Of a stretch of 64,000 bases of DNA, positions 1 to 32,494 are shown piece by piece (position 1 is the first letter of the stretch; every line of letters starts with the position of its first letter). The notes under the pieces were generated by a model that was not told the DNA's origin, ran no database searches, and saw only the letters and a list, made by a program, of their open reading frames with translations. The stretch spans positions 12,766,223 through 12,830,222 of the forward strand of contig NC_080043.1 of assembly GCF_012489685.1 (NCBI RefSeq). Reading direction: 5' to 3'. Source of the stretch: Lotus japonicus (taxonomy: Eukaryota; Streptophyta; Magnoliopsida; Fabales; Fabaceae). The position numbers and the translations under genes are program-made.

Positions 1-61
1 CGGCCCGCAATACCGCAGACTAGTATGGGCTATAGCCCGAAAAATAGAGAACGGCTAAAAT

Positions 62-80
62 AATTTTAGAACGGATGGAG
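62..80. repeat. right terminus of a Stowaway-like MITE (fragment)
   Basis: The stretch ends in AACGGATGGAG followed by TA. This matches the right end of the complete Stowaway element at 2007-2311. The matching left end is not visible, so this is a remnant or is cut by the window edge. It lies in the second intron of the terpene synthase gene. Confidence 0.3.
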
Positions 81-127
81 TATATATTTTAAGTTCAATC
101 TTAGAATGACTATAAAAAGTTAAAAAC

Positions 128-753
128 CTGAAGATATAATATAACCATGCTGCCTTAAGAGTCTGAACTTAAGTGCTGTAGCATATAAATCATTTTCTTC
201 GTTCAAGGTGTCCATTTTGTAAATATCATCCAAGAACTTTCTTATTTCATTCTCATAATGATAATCCACTCCAAATCTTTGCAATACATCAATAAACTCA
301 AGTTGATCAAGCTCACTTTCCACTTTGCAAAGCATCGTCCTTACTTCTTCCCTTATCACTCTTACTTTATCTGTGTAAATTTCTTCCGGCATTAATTTAA
401 CAAGAAGATATTAGCCCGAACATATCGTAGAGAAGCACTTATAATAGCATCAAGGGTATCAGAAATTCACATACAAGAAACTAAACAAAATAAAAGAAGA
501 AGAAACATACCTTATTTTCAGTACTTAATGATTGGATATAATCATAAGTCCAAATTGTAGGTTGAAAAACTGCAGATTGACGAGGAATTGTTTGAGTATT
601 ATTATTAACTTTATATGATGCCTTGTGTCGAGTTGCACAAGAGACCTCGAGCTTGGGGCTCCTCATTGTAAGAGATGAAGACTTTCCTTCTTGAGGAAAA
701 TGCATTTTAGTACAGTTAAAGGGGCGTGATGCAATTTGAAGCTGCAGAGCCAT
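128..753 (-). CDS. terpene synthase, first two exons (partial, possibly defective)
   Basis: Exon 1 is 511-753 (81 codons, start ATG at 751-753, donor GT just below 511). Exon 2 is 128 to about 386, with a phase-1 donor at 126-127. The remaining exons lie beyond the window edge. The product resembles TPS-b monoterpene or isoprenoid synthases: a Ser/Thr/Lys-rich transit-like N-terminus of about 55 residues, then a tandem-arginine-type motif followed by the PTIWTYDYIQSL block, then the REEVR..L and RLLRQHGY blocks of the N-terminal alpha-helical domain. In the RR(X8)W motif the second Arg is Gln (RQSAVFQPTIW). The class I DDxxD active site would be in later exons. The intron 1 acceptor looks mutated: the position that would join the exons in frame reads CCG instead of an AG dinucleotide. 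Family assignment is firm; the product and functional state are not known. Confidence 0.75.
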
Positions 754-1157
754 TAGAAAAACAATCTATATATCTTAGGGAAATTTTCTTGGCTCTTGGT
801 GGATTTTGTTGTGCTATATGTAACCCAAATCAAGCTTATATATAGATCACCATGCATGAAAACATAACCAATTTTTATTAAATTAAAATTTGGTGAATGA
901 TTAAGATGTAATTAATATAATATCTCTAAATTAAGCATGTGCTGTTTTGCATTCCAAAGTTTTTGCAAGTTGGATCTAAATTATGCATGTATGTGAGGTA
1001 GGGTGTAACTACAGTTTTTTATTCTTAATTGTTTAAATAAATTTCTGCATCTTTGATCCTTTTTTTTAATCCTAGATATGAGGGTTGGTCGGAATCCTCC
1101 TTATATCTTGCGATATTAATTTTAGGGGTGACCATGATTCCATTAACATAGTTTAAT
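754..1157. other. intergenic, upstream of terpene synthase
   Basis: This AT-rich stretch lies upstream of the terpene synthase start and should contain its promoter. A TATATATAG tract about 80 bp upstream of the ATG (around 836-846) is a plausible TATA region on the minus strand. No other gene or element is visible. Confidence 0.4.
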
Positions 1158-1420
1158 GGGAATTGAGTTTGGTGCCCCACCCCTTAGGCTTTGCACCCCA
1201 CTTTATTAAATACGGAATTTAAAGTTCCGTATCAATACGGAAAATAAAATTCCGTATCTGTTTTAGTATATAATGAGTGGTTGAAAATGTGACACGCATG
1301 CTTAAATACAGTACGGAATTTTAAGTTCCGTATTCAATAGGGAGAATACGGAATTTTAAATTCCATATTTGATAAAGTGGGGTGCCAAGCCCCATAGGTG
1401 GGGTGCCAAACCCAACTCCC
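1158..1420. mobile_element. Mutator-type MITE with 9-bp target duplication
   Basis: A 263-bp non-autonomous element. The left end GGGAATTGAGTTTGGTGCCC and the inverted right end GGGAGTTGGGTTTGGCACCC agree at 16 of 20 positions. It is flanked by an exact 9-bp direct repeat, TAGTTTAAT (1149-1157 and 1421-1429), the target-duplication length of Mutator-like elements. The interior consists of short palindromes built on TACGGAATTT and AAATTCCGTA. No coding capacity is visible. Confidence 0.8.
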
Positions 1421-2006
1421 TAGTTTAATAGAGGTGTGTAAATCATCTTGAAATTTTTTTTTTCAAATCACTATAATCCTAAGTAGATCAATGATATTTA
1501 AGATAAATAAATTATAAATTTAACTTATCTTGAATATCATTGGTCTATCAGACTCGGATGATCGGATAATTTAACTTAAACTTTTTCAAAGATTATTTAG
1601 ACAAGCTAGGTTGATAAGGCTTTGCTTTTTTATTTGGAAAAATAAAAATTAAAGGCACTCAGTAGCACCTATTTAGTATTTTTCTACCCGTCAACATTGG
1701 TTTGCAGCACATGCCAAAATTGTTATAAAAGAAATTAAGTACAGCTTAGGTTGCTAGGCAAGCTTAATAATAAGCTATTTTTAATTAATTTTTCGGATAA
1801 GCTTTCAAGGTACAGTATGACTTATTTAAAAAAAATAACTGTAGCTGGGGCCTGATGAGCTAGTGGGGGACAACGATTAGATTTAGCACAATATATTTAA
1901 ATGAGGTGCTTGAATATAATGAGTTTCGATTAAAGAAGAATTAATTAGCACAATAATGTGTGAATGAGGCCCACACACACATATCCACTGTGTTTGTTTC
2001 AAGGTA
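1421..2006. other. AT-rich intergenic stretch
   Basis: No gene is visible. The segment 1847-1930 (core GAGCTAGTGGGGGACAAC) is repeated in the same orientation at 10611-10690, so part of this stretch belongs to a local duplication or a dispersed repeat. Confidence 0.5.
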
Positions 2007-2311
2007 CTCCCTCCATTCCTAATTATAAGACTTAATACAAAAAATTGCGCTTATTAAGAAAACATTAAATGTGTCTAATTAGTGTATTGGTTTTTTAAAA
2101 ATGCATACATTTTTCCATATTTACCCTTTGTTATTTTCTCTCACTAATAAATGGTAGATGGTAATTAAAACTTTGGAATTAAAAACACACCATTAATGTA
2201 AGGGTTATATATGGAAGAGTAGAATACGTTTTGCTAGATTATTGTTAAAGGTCTTATATTTAGGAACTAGAAAATTTTAAAACTAGGTCTTATAATTAGG
2301 AACGGATGGAG
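2007..2311. mobile_element. Stowaway-like MITE (Tc1/mariner)
   Basis: A 305-bp element. It starts CTCCCTCCATTCCTAATTAT and ends with the inverse form ATAATTAGGAACGGATGGAG. It is flanked by TA on both sides (2005-2006 and 2312-2313). Terminal sequence and TA duplication are diagnostic of Stowaway. The interior is AT-rich and non-coding. Confidence 0.85.
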
Positions 2312-2862
2312 TAATATGGAAGGATGTAAGTTGGTAGACAGGAAAATGAGTGTAAAATAGAATCTTGATGTGTTTGGAAGAGGGGTGAAAATGTGGAGGG
2401 GGATGGAAAACTGCACATAAACATTAATGCTGTGTCAGTTTTCCGGCCGGGTGGTGGTGGGTGGAGAGATGCCTCCGTGCGCTTCCAAAAATTGGAAAAA
2501 GAAAGCAGAAAGAAACAATAGGTTTCATTACAGCCAAAGTTAAAACAATTGTTACTGTGACCACATGAAAATAATTGATGGCAATGAATATTTGCAATTG
2601 CTAGTTATAATTTTTGAGATTTGAATCTGGGATCAAATGATTTTTTTTTTTGGCTTTCACACTGGACAAAGGTTTTAGGGGGAGAGGAACGGTGGAGATC
2701 AAAGAGGAATGTGAGTTACAAACATTGAAGCACGTGACAGTTTTAAAGTGAGGTTGGATCTAAACCATTTATTTTAAAATGATGGATTATTTAATTCACC
2801 TTATAGATGATGGATAATGCATAAGTGTGATGTATATATAAGTTACATGAAAATATTTAATT
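2312..2862. other. intergenic, no gene seen
   Basis: Unremarkable AT-rich sequence with a poly-T run near 2640. Nothing else supports a feature. Confidence 0.4.
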
Positions 2863-3350
2863 CAGCCACCATCCTCCACATCGCCACCGCGACCACCATC
2901 CTCTACCACACTCCACCACCACTGTTGCCTCCACCACCACCCTCCTCCACTGGCACCATCGCCATCGCCACTCCGTTCACCTCTACCACCACCACCGCCA
3001 CTACCAACCACCAATGCCGCCACCATCCTCACCATCACTTCCACGTACCACCCTCCTCCCCCACTCTCCACCGTCATTGCTACCACCACTATATGCTCCC
3101 ATGACCCACTACCACCACTACAACCACCTCCATTCATCGCCACCACCACCATCACCTTCCAACACCACCACCACCCAACCACCACAATAATCTTCGGTAA
3201 CCCCATCCACCGCCACCACCTCCACGGCTCCACCTCTTTCCATCGCCATCGACATCGTCAACGCCACCACCATCGCCACGACCCACTACCACCACAACCA
3301 CTTCCGTCCATCGTCGTCACCACCCAGCATCACCACTGCACCTCTACAAC
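2863..3350. repeat. CCA/CCACC-rich low-complexity tract
   Basis: About 490 bp of imperfect CCA, CAC and CACCAC repeats on the plus strand. The tract was split by the hAT element at 3351-3864 and resumes at 3865-3960. The long open frames on both strands (Pro/Thr/His-rich and Trp/Gly/Val-rich) result from the triplet periodicity and are not genes. Confidence 0.8.
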
Positions 3351-3418
3351 CAGGGGCGGACCCACGTTGGTTCTCATGGGGTCATTTGACCCCACGTCAC
3401 TTTTCTGTTTTAGTTATA

Positions 3419-3455
<37 letters not shown>

Positions 3456-3864
3456 TAATATAAAATAGTATATTGCCCCCACCTACTTAATAGTTGCCCC
3501 CATGGTTGGATAATTTTACTTTTAATGTCATTGAGAGATCAATTTTTGCTTTCTTTTTTCCTTGAATAAGATGAATTTCTACGATCCAACTTGGAGAAAA
3601 ACTTACACAAGTGAGTGTGAGACTTGAGATTTTCATTTAATGCTTGTAAATGGTGAAACTATACAATGAGTTTCTAGTATTTTCATATTCTTATTTTATT
3701 TTTCAGAACTTCATAGATATTGGAGTGTGATTTATATTTAAAGATAAAATAAGTTGAAAAAATATGACTTATAATAACAGAGTGAGTAATATACTATATT
3801 TTTACAGCTTGAAATTTGTATGTGTATTTACCCCCATGACACAAAATTTCTGGATCCGTCACTG
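3351..3864. mobile_element. non-autonomous hAT element with 8-bp target duplication
   Basis: The 514-bp element begins CAGGGGCGGACCCA and ends TGGATCCGTCACTG. These are imperfect terminal inverted repeats with the CAG...CTG ends typical of hAT elements. An exact 8-bp direct repeat TCTACAAC flanks it (3343-3350 and 3865-3872). It is inserted in the CCA tract. It contains a (TA)n run at about 3424-3453 and no transposase. Confidence 0.82.
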
Positions 3865-3960
3865 TCTACAACCACCACCACAACCATCACTCTCCATCAC
3901 CGCTATTGTCACAGCCACCTCGGCCACCATCTCTATCCTTACCACCCACTAACACCATCA

Positions 3961-5554
3961 TCATTTTATAATATCTATCATTATTCAATATTTCACAAAG
4001 TATAGGTTTATTTAATTTAAACAAAATGATACGTTATACGTTATATGATCAAACACGATATAATATTAAGCTTTTATGAGGCTTAATACTATAAGACTTT
4101 ATACTACACATCATATCAAACGAGTCCCAAAACTGCTAAACTGATGTCAGGTCTTGTAGTTATTATTAAATTTAATAATCTTCCAATATAATTGAACTGC
4201 GAAACAAAGAAGAATCTGGCAACGGGTTCCCATCATCTTGTATTTCATATTTGGGAATAGCAGCTGGCTTACATTTAAGAAATCTAGTATCCTGTGATAA
4301 TTTCATGGCGTGATTAAATTAGTAGAGGGGCTGGACTAATGAAGCCAAAGAAAAATATAATTTTCATGATTTTTTTTAATAGAAAACCAAAATATAACTG
4401 CGATTATAAAATAAAAAGTATTAATTAAAAATATTTAAATATTTAATAAGCAAAGCTTTAAATTTATAACTTTAGATGTGTTAAAAAACTCCTAAAGTTA
4501 TAAGTAACTTTAAGTGAGAATAAATTAACAATCATATATTTAATATTAAGACTTCACTTTTTTTTTAAAGAGTTTAGAAAGTTATACTTCAAGTTTCCAA
4601 TTATGTGTGTATGATATATGTGTGTGGGTACGGGGCGGGTTGAGTACCATAGTGCCCATACCTGTACCCGTACTCGCTACTTTTTGCGGGTATTTACTCA
4701 TGTCCAACCTCATATCCATCTAGTAGGTTTTTACCCTACCCATTGTGTGTATTTTTGCGGGTACCCAATAAGTCCAAGACCTATTGCCATCCCTACTAGA
4801 AATATACATTGTTATCTGTTTTATTCCTTATCGTGAAGTTTTGTTTACAAAACTCACAGAATGATGTCTCACTCTTCCTACCTGATATTTTTATCCGATT
4901 TAATGTTGTGGGACTCACTCATTTACAATATTCAATCATTGTCTTTAAGTTTTGCTAATTATGTGACTAACTTACATGTGTTTTCACAAGATTATTAAAA
5001 TTGGACCGGTGATGTAACGCCCCAATTTCTCAACTGAGGAGTCACATTAGTAACATAACAAGTCTAAGGACTATTTCTTAATCCTAAGAAAACACAATAT
5101 ATTTTTTTTCCTTTTCGAAACAGCTGAACATAATTGAATATATAACATAGACTTTATTCAACAACCCATTCCCGACATAATAATAATAGTGTCTTACATC
5201 ATCATGAACAAGTTTCCAAAGTAAGTACGCTCACTTAGACAAGTGGAGAATATAAGGTTTAAACAACAGAGTTTTCAGAAGGAAAAGAAACTCAGACATA
5301 GTCCACCAAAAAGGGAGAAGCAACTGCTTCATCCACCTCTACTCGACCGCCCACGGTCACGGTCTCCAACTTGAACAGCTAAGCTTCAGCGGAAGGCTCT
5401 CCATCGCCTAATAGAGTTAAGCGCCCAAACAACAAGTAGCAAATAGAAAGGGTTAACTCCATATAATTACCATGTTTGAAAGAGAAAATCATGTTATTCA
5501 AATTTAACTACCTATCATGGTAAATAAACCAACAACATAACTAAACTCATATAT
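3961..5554. other. intergenic with repeat remnants
   Basis: No gene is recognised. The part at about 4618-4800 is rich in GGGTAC/GTACCC and GCGGGTA blocks, in the style of a dispersed repeat, but its boundaries cannot be placed. From about 5012 (TGTAACGCCCCAATTT) the sequence looks like non-coding retrotransposon DNA leading into two minisatellites. Confidence 0.4.
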
Positions 5555-5686
5555 CAACAACCTAACATATAACATCAATTCGGATATCGACAACCTAACA
5601 TATAACATCAATTCAAATATCGACAACCTAACATATAACATCAAATCAAATATCGACAACCTAACATATAACATCAAATCAGATAT
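5555..5686. repeat. 33-bp tandem repeat, four copies
   Basis: Four head-to-tail copies of a 33-bp unit containing CAACCTAACATATAACATCA, with only a few substitutions between copies. Start positions are 5555, 5588, 5621 and 5654. Confidence 0.9.
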
Positions 5687-5780
5687 CAATAAACTAATAA
5701 CTAAAATCCAACAACATAGGGTTAGGTGTTAGTTCCCTATAATGCAACTATATGCTTCTACCAAGATGGATCGATCAGCA

Positions 5781-6006
5781 ACGTCTCTCAAGACGGGACA
5801 ATCACGCGGGACCACACCCACCTCATTGCCACTTAACGCCACTCCGGACGGGACAATCGCGTGGGACCACACCCACCTCATCGCCACTTTAGAACATCTC
5901 GAAAGATGGGACAATCCCGCGGGACCACACCCACCTCATTGCCACTTTATAACGCCTCGAAAGATGAGACAATCACGTGGGACCACACCCACCTCATTGC
6001 CACTTA
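5781..6006. repeat. 55-58-bp tandem repeat, four copies
   Basis: Four diverged head-to-tail copies starting near 5781, 5836, 5891 and 5949, each containing GGGACCACACCCACCTCAT. The proximity to the 33-bp array suggests one parental element, possibly an LTR or untranslated region of a gypsy-type retrotransposon. Confidence 0.85.
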
Positions 6007-6211
6007 AGGACCAAAGCCTATATGCCAAGTCAGTCAACAACAATCCCCAAACCAATGATTAATTCGGAGTAACCACATGTTATTCCTATTATAAACGAAC
6101 ATAACTCAATTCAATTGCATTCCAACTCAGTTCAATGACAGAAACCAGTAAACGACCGAAGCCTCTCAGAAAACAGAGACACACGTCTCAATAAGTTTAC
6201 TCGGCCGAAGC

Positions 6212-8831
6212 CAGAACTCCAAGAATTTTGAATTCTCAAACTCCCTTCCATGATCACTTCTGATTCTCACAATCACACAGTCATTCTCATTCTGAAGTCT
6301 CATACATAGATTCTTGAATATTTCAAAAGTCTCTGATTTTTCTCTCATAAATTCAACCCATGTATACCTTGAAAAATCATCTACACAGACAAACACATAC
6401 CTTTTTCCTCCCAAGCTTTCAACCTGCATGGGACCCATGAGATCCATGTGAAGCAATTTCAGAACCTTTGTCGTGGTCTGATGCTGGAGCATCTTGTGTG
6501 GCACCTTGGTTTGCTTACCAATCTGACATTCTCCACATAGCTTTCCTTCTCCCAAGCTCAAATTGGGCAATCCCCTTATTGCTTCATCTGCAAGAATCTT
6601 TTGCATGCTCCTGTAGTTGAGATGTCCTAGTCTTTGATGCCATACATTCACCTCATCTTCTTTAGTTAACAAACATCTGGAAACATGAGCTTTTTCTTCT
6701 GATGTCCACATATAACAGTTGTCTTTTGATCTGACTCCTCTCATCACAACTCTCTCATCATCAGTGGTCACAACACATTCTATCTTATTGAACTTCACAT
6801 CATATCCTTGATCACACGGTTGACTTATGCTGATTAGGTTGGCTGTTAAACCATTTACAAGTAACACATTGTTCAAGTTAGGAGATTCTGTGCTAACAAG
6901 CTTTCATACTCCCTTGATCTTTCCTTTAGCTCCATCTCCAAAGGTAACATAGTTGGTGGAGTGACTTCTGATGTCTTGCAAGAAGCTCTTGTTTCCTGTC
7001 ATGTGCTTTGAGCAGCCACTATCAAAATACCAATCTTCCTTTGATGATGCTCTGAAAGACGTGTAGGCTACCTGACATCTGACTTCACCCTTGGGCTTCC
7101 ATTGCTTCCTCATCTGAACAGGCTTTTTATCGTGCATCTGAGGATAACCATATAACCTGTAACAGTAGGGCTTTATATGACCATTCTTACCACAGTCGTG
7201 ACACTTCCAAGGTACAGTTTTGTCAAGCTTAAGCTGGGGTTTCACATGCAGAGGTACATGTCGAGGCAATGAATCTGACAACTGATAATTTCTGGGCTTC
7301 TTGAATTCAGTTTGTTTTGCAGCAGACACAAATTTCTTTGAACCTTTCTGATTTTCTTTGTTTGTTGTTCTATAGTCAAAGCCAATTCCCTTCAAACTCC
7401 CTCCTTGCTTGCTAGTTTCTTTCAGAATTTCATCAAGCATATCAGAACCACTGTTCAACATTCTAACAGATTTGTGAGTGGCTTCAAGTTTTCTTGTCAG
7501 AGTTGCCACTTCCTCTTGAAGTCCTGCATTAATCAACACTAGATTAGCCTTTTCCATAACATCAGCATTATTAAACTTACTTTGCCATTCCTCCAGATCT
7601 TCCTTCAACATTGTGCTGAGCTCTTTCAGCCTTTCATTCTGAGAGACAAGTTGTTCTATCTCACTTTGCTTTTCTCTCACAAGTTTACATGCTTCTTCCC
7701 ACTTGATGTGTAGCAGCTTGTAAGTCTCAGTCAGTTCCTCTTCTGTAATGTCCTCATCACTTGTATCAGACTCATAGATGGTTCCAGAGAAAGCATTGAC
7801 TTTGTTTGCAGATATCTCCTCCTCATCTTCAGTGTCTTCATCTGACCAAGTTACCATCATACCTTTCTTCTGCTTCTTTAGATAGGTGGCGCATTCAGAC
7901 CTGATATGGCCATATCCTTCACATTCATGACATTGCACCCCTTTATTTTGACCAGATCTTTCTTCTTCTTTGGTCTTCCTCTGCGAATTAGAAAACTTGG
8001 GTTTGTTATCGAACTTCATGTCCTGGACATTAGGCCTGGTTCTTTTGTCAATCTTTCTCAATGCTCTGTTGAATTTTCTTGCTAGCATGCCTCAGAAATT
8101 TTTTCACCCTCACAATCTTCATCATCACCTTCATCAGTGTTTGACACAAAAGCAATACTCTTATTCTTCTTCTCAGATTTTCCACTCAGTTTCAACTCAA
8201 ATGTCTGCAAAGAGCCAATAAGTTCATCAACCTTCATGTTCTCAATGTCTTGAGCCTCCTCAATTGCAGTGACTTTCATAGCAAACTTCTGAGGAAGAGA
8301 TCTCAAGATCTTCCTTACAAGCTTCTCATCTGACATAGGTTCTCCCAAAGCAAATGAAGCATTAGACAAGTCACGGACACGCATGTGGAATTCTGAAATA
8401 ATCTCTTCTTCAGTCATCATCAAATTTTCAAATTGAGTAGTAAGCATCTGAAGCCTTGACATCCTTACTCGAGTAGTTCCTTCATGTGCAGTTTTCAGAA
8501 TTTCCCAAGCATCCTTTGCCACAGTACATGTATTAATCAGCCTAAACATGTTCTTGTCAACTCTATTAAAGATAGCATTTAGAGCCTTTGAATTTCCAAG
8601 AGCAGCTTCATCTTCAACACTGGTCCATTCTTCTTCAAGTTTTTCCACAACAGTAGTAGAGGTGCCTTCAACCTCAGCCTTAGTGGGGTGCTTCCAACCC
8701 TTGACAATAGCTTTCCAAGTCTTGTTGTCAATTGATTTGAGAAAGGCTGTCATGCGAACCTTCGAGTAGTCATAGTTAGTACCATCCAGAATGGGTGGCC
8801 TATTGACTGATCCTCCCTCCTTGTTATCCAT
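6212..8831 (-). pseudogene. decayed gag-protease-integrase of the truncated Sirevirus
   Basis: The frame starts with MDNKEGGSVN at 8831 and follows the complete copy closely. Two breaks are visible. A small deletion of about 7 bp near 8090-8095 shifts the frame after the capsid-like region. An in-frame TGA sits near 6905, after the protease block. Both CCHC zinc knuckles, the DSGC protease site, the integrase HHCC region and the catalytic-core start (HMDLMGP, VDDFSR) can still be read. Similarity ends at the deletion point near 6212. Confidence 0.9.
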
Positions 8832-8881
8832 GAGAACTTGAATAAAACTCCCTGGAGCTCACCCAACCAGAAAGGGTGCCT

Positions 8882-8893
8882 GCTCTGATGCCA
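8882..8893 (-). other. primer binding site of the truncated Sirevirus
   Basis: On the minus strand this reads TGGCATCAGAGC, two bases downstream of the 5' LTR. It is a one-mismatch form of the initiator-methionine tRNA primer site TGGTATCAGAGC. Confidence 0.8.
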
Positions 8894-8895
8894 AT

Positions 8896-9770
8896 TGTAA
8901 TTCAGGTTCCCTCTTATACGATTGTCCTACACGATGCTGGGACGAGAGGTTCGACAACCGCTTAACTATAAAACAGAACTTAACAACAGAAACAATAACA
9001 CACAGTAATTGTTAACCCGGTTCAGTGAAAACTTTCACCTACGTTTGGAGGGTTTGCACCCAAAGAAAGGAAATCCACTATCTCAAGATTCAGGAATTAC
9101 AGACACTCATGAACAACTCAGTTCATAGTTCACTTCCTAATCTACCCAGTGTATTTCTACTTAGAATCTCAACCTAAGTATGAGAGCCCCTCTCACTTTC
9201 TCTCAATCACTGCCACAGTGATTGGTGAACACAATGAACAAGTAGAGTTTGAACGCAATCAAACACACAGAATCTCTCTTTGCTTTATAGAATCAGTGAG
9301 CAAAGACAGATTCACAACTAACAAAGGACAAAGCACAAACACAAATCCTAAAACACTTGATCTCTCTATTAGCTTCTGTCATCTTCATGTTTTAGGTCTT
9401 CATCCTTTTATAGACTTCAGCAGCGGTAGCATGGGCTTTAGGGTTGGCACGGGCTGAAGAAACAGATTGCAGTAACAGCAATTCAAAAACGCAATCTTGA
9501 TAGATTCGGTTTCTTATTGCACAAGTAAAGATAGAAACCAATCTTTTAACAAAGATTGTTTCTACAAATAACAACCCAACAAATAAACCCTTCTGGAATA
9601 GCTACTTGCTCCTCAAGTAACTCAAAAACATATCTTCAGTAAATCTTCAGAGGGCCCACAACAGAAACACAAGCTGAGGACTGATGCCCTAGCTTCACGA
9701 GGACAGATGCCACGACATCTGCTTCGACAATCGGTTGTTTTGACAAAATGCATGGCAACATGTTCCAACA
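8896..9770 (-). repeat. 5' LTR of the truncated Sirevirus
   Basis: An 875-bp LTR reading TGTTGGAACATGTTGCC to GAATTACA on the minus strand. It is colinear with the 873-bp LTRs of the complete copy but visibly diverged. A TATAAAAG promoter box lies at 9405-9412 (minus strand). Confidence 0.92.
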
Positions 9771-11116
9771 ACCTCCTGCAAATCCCCTAGTTCCACTCTC
9801 CTTTCTGGGTTTCGTTGCTTTGATGATTTCAGGGTTTTCTGGGTAGTAACTGATGGCTTGCTGCAGATCTGGATGTGGCTTTGAGGTTTTGTAATGGCCA
9901 CGAATTTCAGCTAGAGAGGGCAACGATGATTCTGAAAGATGAATGGGTGGTTAAATCTGATGAGATGAAAAGGGCTTATCCCTCTCTAAATTTTATGGGG
10001 TTTTACCTCCTCCCATCTTCCTGGATTTCTGGTTTCTTGCATTATTTATGTGTTTTTTGTTTGTGCTGGATCTGCTTTTTCATGAAAGATGGAGAGAAAT
10101 GTGTGTTTGAAAGTGAAAGATGAACTAGGGAGAAAATTGTTATTACTATTCTTGATAAAGGTGTTGTTTTGTTAACGAACATGAATTGAAGATTCAATTT
10201 TTTTTTCTTGAATTGTTGTTGATTTAAATGTTTCAGGTTGTGTTACTTTGATAATGAATGATTTGTTTTCATTCAAGATAATGATATTTTTTTTTTCTGA
10301 AACAAATTAATGATTTTTTTTTGTTACAATCTGTTAAAGATTTATTTTTTGAAATTCTGTTTTTAAACATTAGGGAGGCAAATTGCACAAAGATGAAAGA
10401 TCAGGGAGTAAATTCGCTCGTTTTATTATACGTGGACGCAGCTCTGTTTGGTCAACAAACGGAACCAAACGGATATGGACGGAAGGGCTTCGATCGCACG
10501 TTTTAGAAACGTCAGGGAGCTTGACCGCACGTTTTAAACACGGGGGACGCAAATCGCACATTTCTGAAACATAGGGACCCAAACTGGAATTAAGCCTATT
10601 TTTAATTTTTGGGCCTGACAGAGCTAGTGGGGGACAACAATTAGCACAATGTGTTTGAATGAGATGCTTGAATATAATTAATGATCGAGTTCTGTTTAGT
10701 TTAAGGACATTTTTTAGAAATTAGGTACAGTTTTTGTTTAGTTTTATATTTATTTAAGTTTAAGGACAACTTTTAGAAATAAAGTTGGTTCATAACTATG
10801 AGAATGGATTAATAACTCATGACCATTAGATTTACTATATATAACTAAGTACCATATAATTAGATACTCGTGCTCCATTCCACTTGAGTTATACAGGTCC
10901 TATAGAATAACGTGTGTTGAATTGGATAACTCAATTTTCTTCCTGAGGAAAGTAACCTGTTAACACGAGGGAAAATAGAAAATGTAAAAAAAAAATACAA
11001 AAAGAGGATAGAATTATAGAGGGGGGAAAATCTAAGGGATCTTTGTGATTGCAACTGTCCTTTAGATCGAGATGTGATTGGATATAATTACTCCTCTCTT
11101 CATATCTCAAAATGTG
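9771..11116. other. intergenic, with transposon remnants
   Basis: 9771-9923 can be read on the minus strand as a clean 51-codon stretch starting MPSLAEIRGHY that runs into the LTR insertion. It might be an interrupted host exon, but I recognise no family. About 10370-10600 carries AGGGAGTAAATT, AAACGTCAGGGAG and AGGGACCCAAACTGGAATTAAGCC, the style of a degenerate Mutator-type MITE. 10611-10690 repeats the segment at 1847-1930. 10700-11116 is the downstream region of the ABCC gene and holds its 3' UTR. Confidence 0.4.
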
Positions 11117-32470
<21,354 letters not shown>

Positions 32471-32494
32471 CTTTGCCTGACTCAATTGACTCAA

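Larger units (their letters stand above)
6212..9770 (-). mobile_element. truncated Sirevirus-type Ty1/copia copy
   Basis: A minus-strand, 3'-truncated relative of the complete element at 53463-62908. It keeps the 5' LTR (8896-9770), the primer site (8882-8893), gag, protease and part of integrase. It stops abruptly at 6212 within the integrase catalytic core. Reverse transcriptase, RNase H, the 3' ORF and the 3' LTR are absent, so no target duplication can be tested. The breakpoint is next to the minisatellite region and leaves GGCCGAAGCC outside. Confidence 0.92.

Noticed and set aside
2817..3233. Pro/His/Thr-rich and Trp/Gly/Val-rich frames in the CCA tract
   Set aside because: Triplet low-complexity DNA is open in several frames at once. 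No start context or homologous domain.
5742..6062. Thr/Pro/His frame across the 55-58-bp minisatellite
   Set aside because: Unit lengths vary between 55 and 58 bp and the frame is a repeat artefact.
9636..9923. 95-codon minus-strand frame starting MPSLAEIRGHY
   Set aside because: Part of the frame is LTR. The remaining 51 codons could be a real exon, but no homologous family or splice partner was found, so it is mentioned only in the intergenic note.
9875..10123. 82-codon plus-strand frame with a hydrophobic Cys-rich stretch
   Set aside because: AT-rich flank, no conserved motif, no neighbouring exons.
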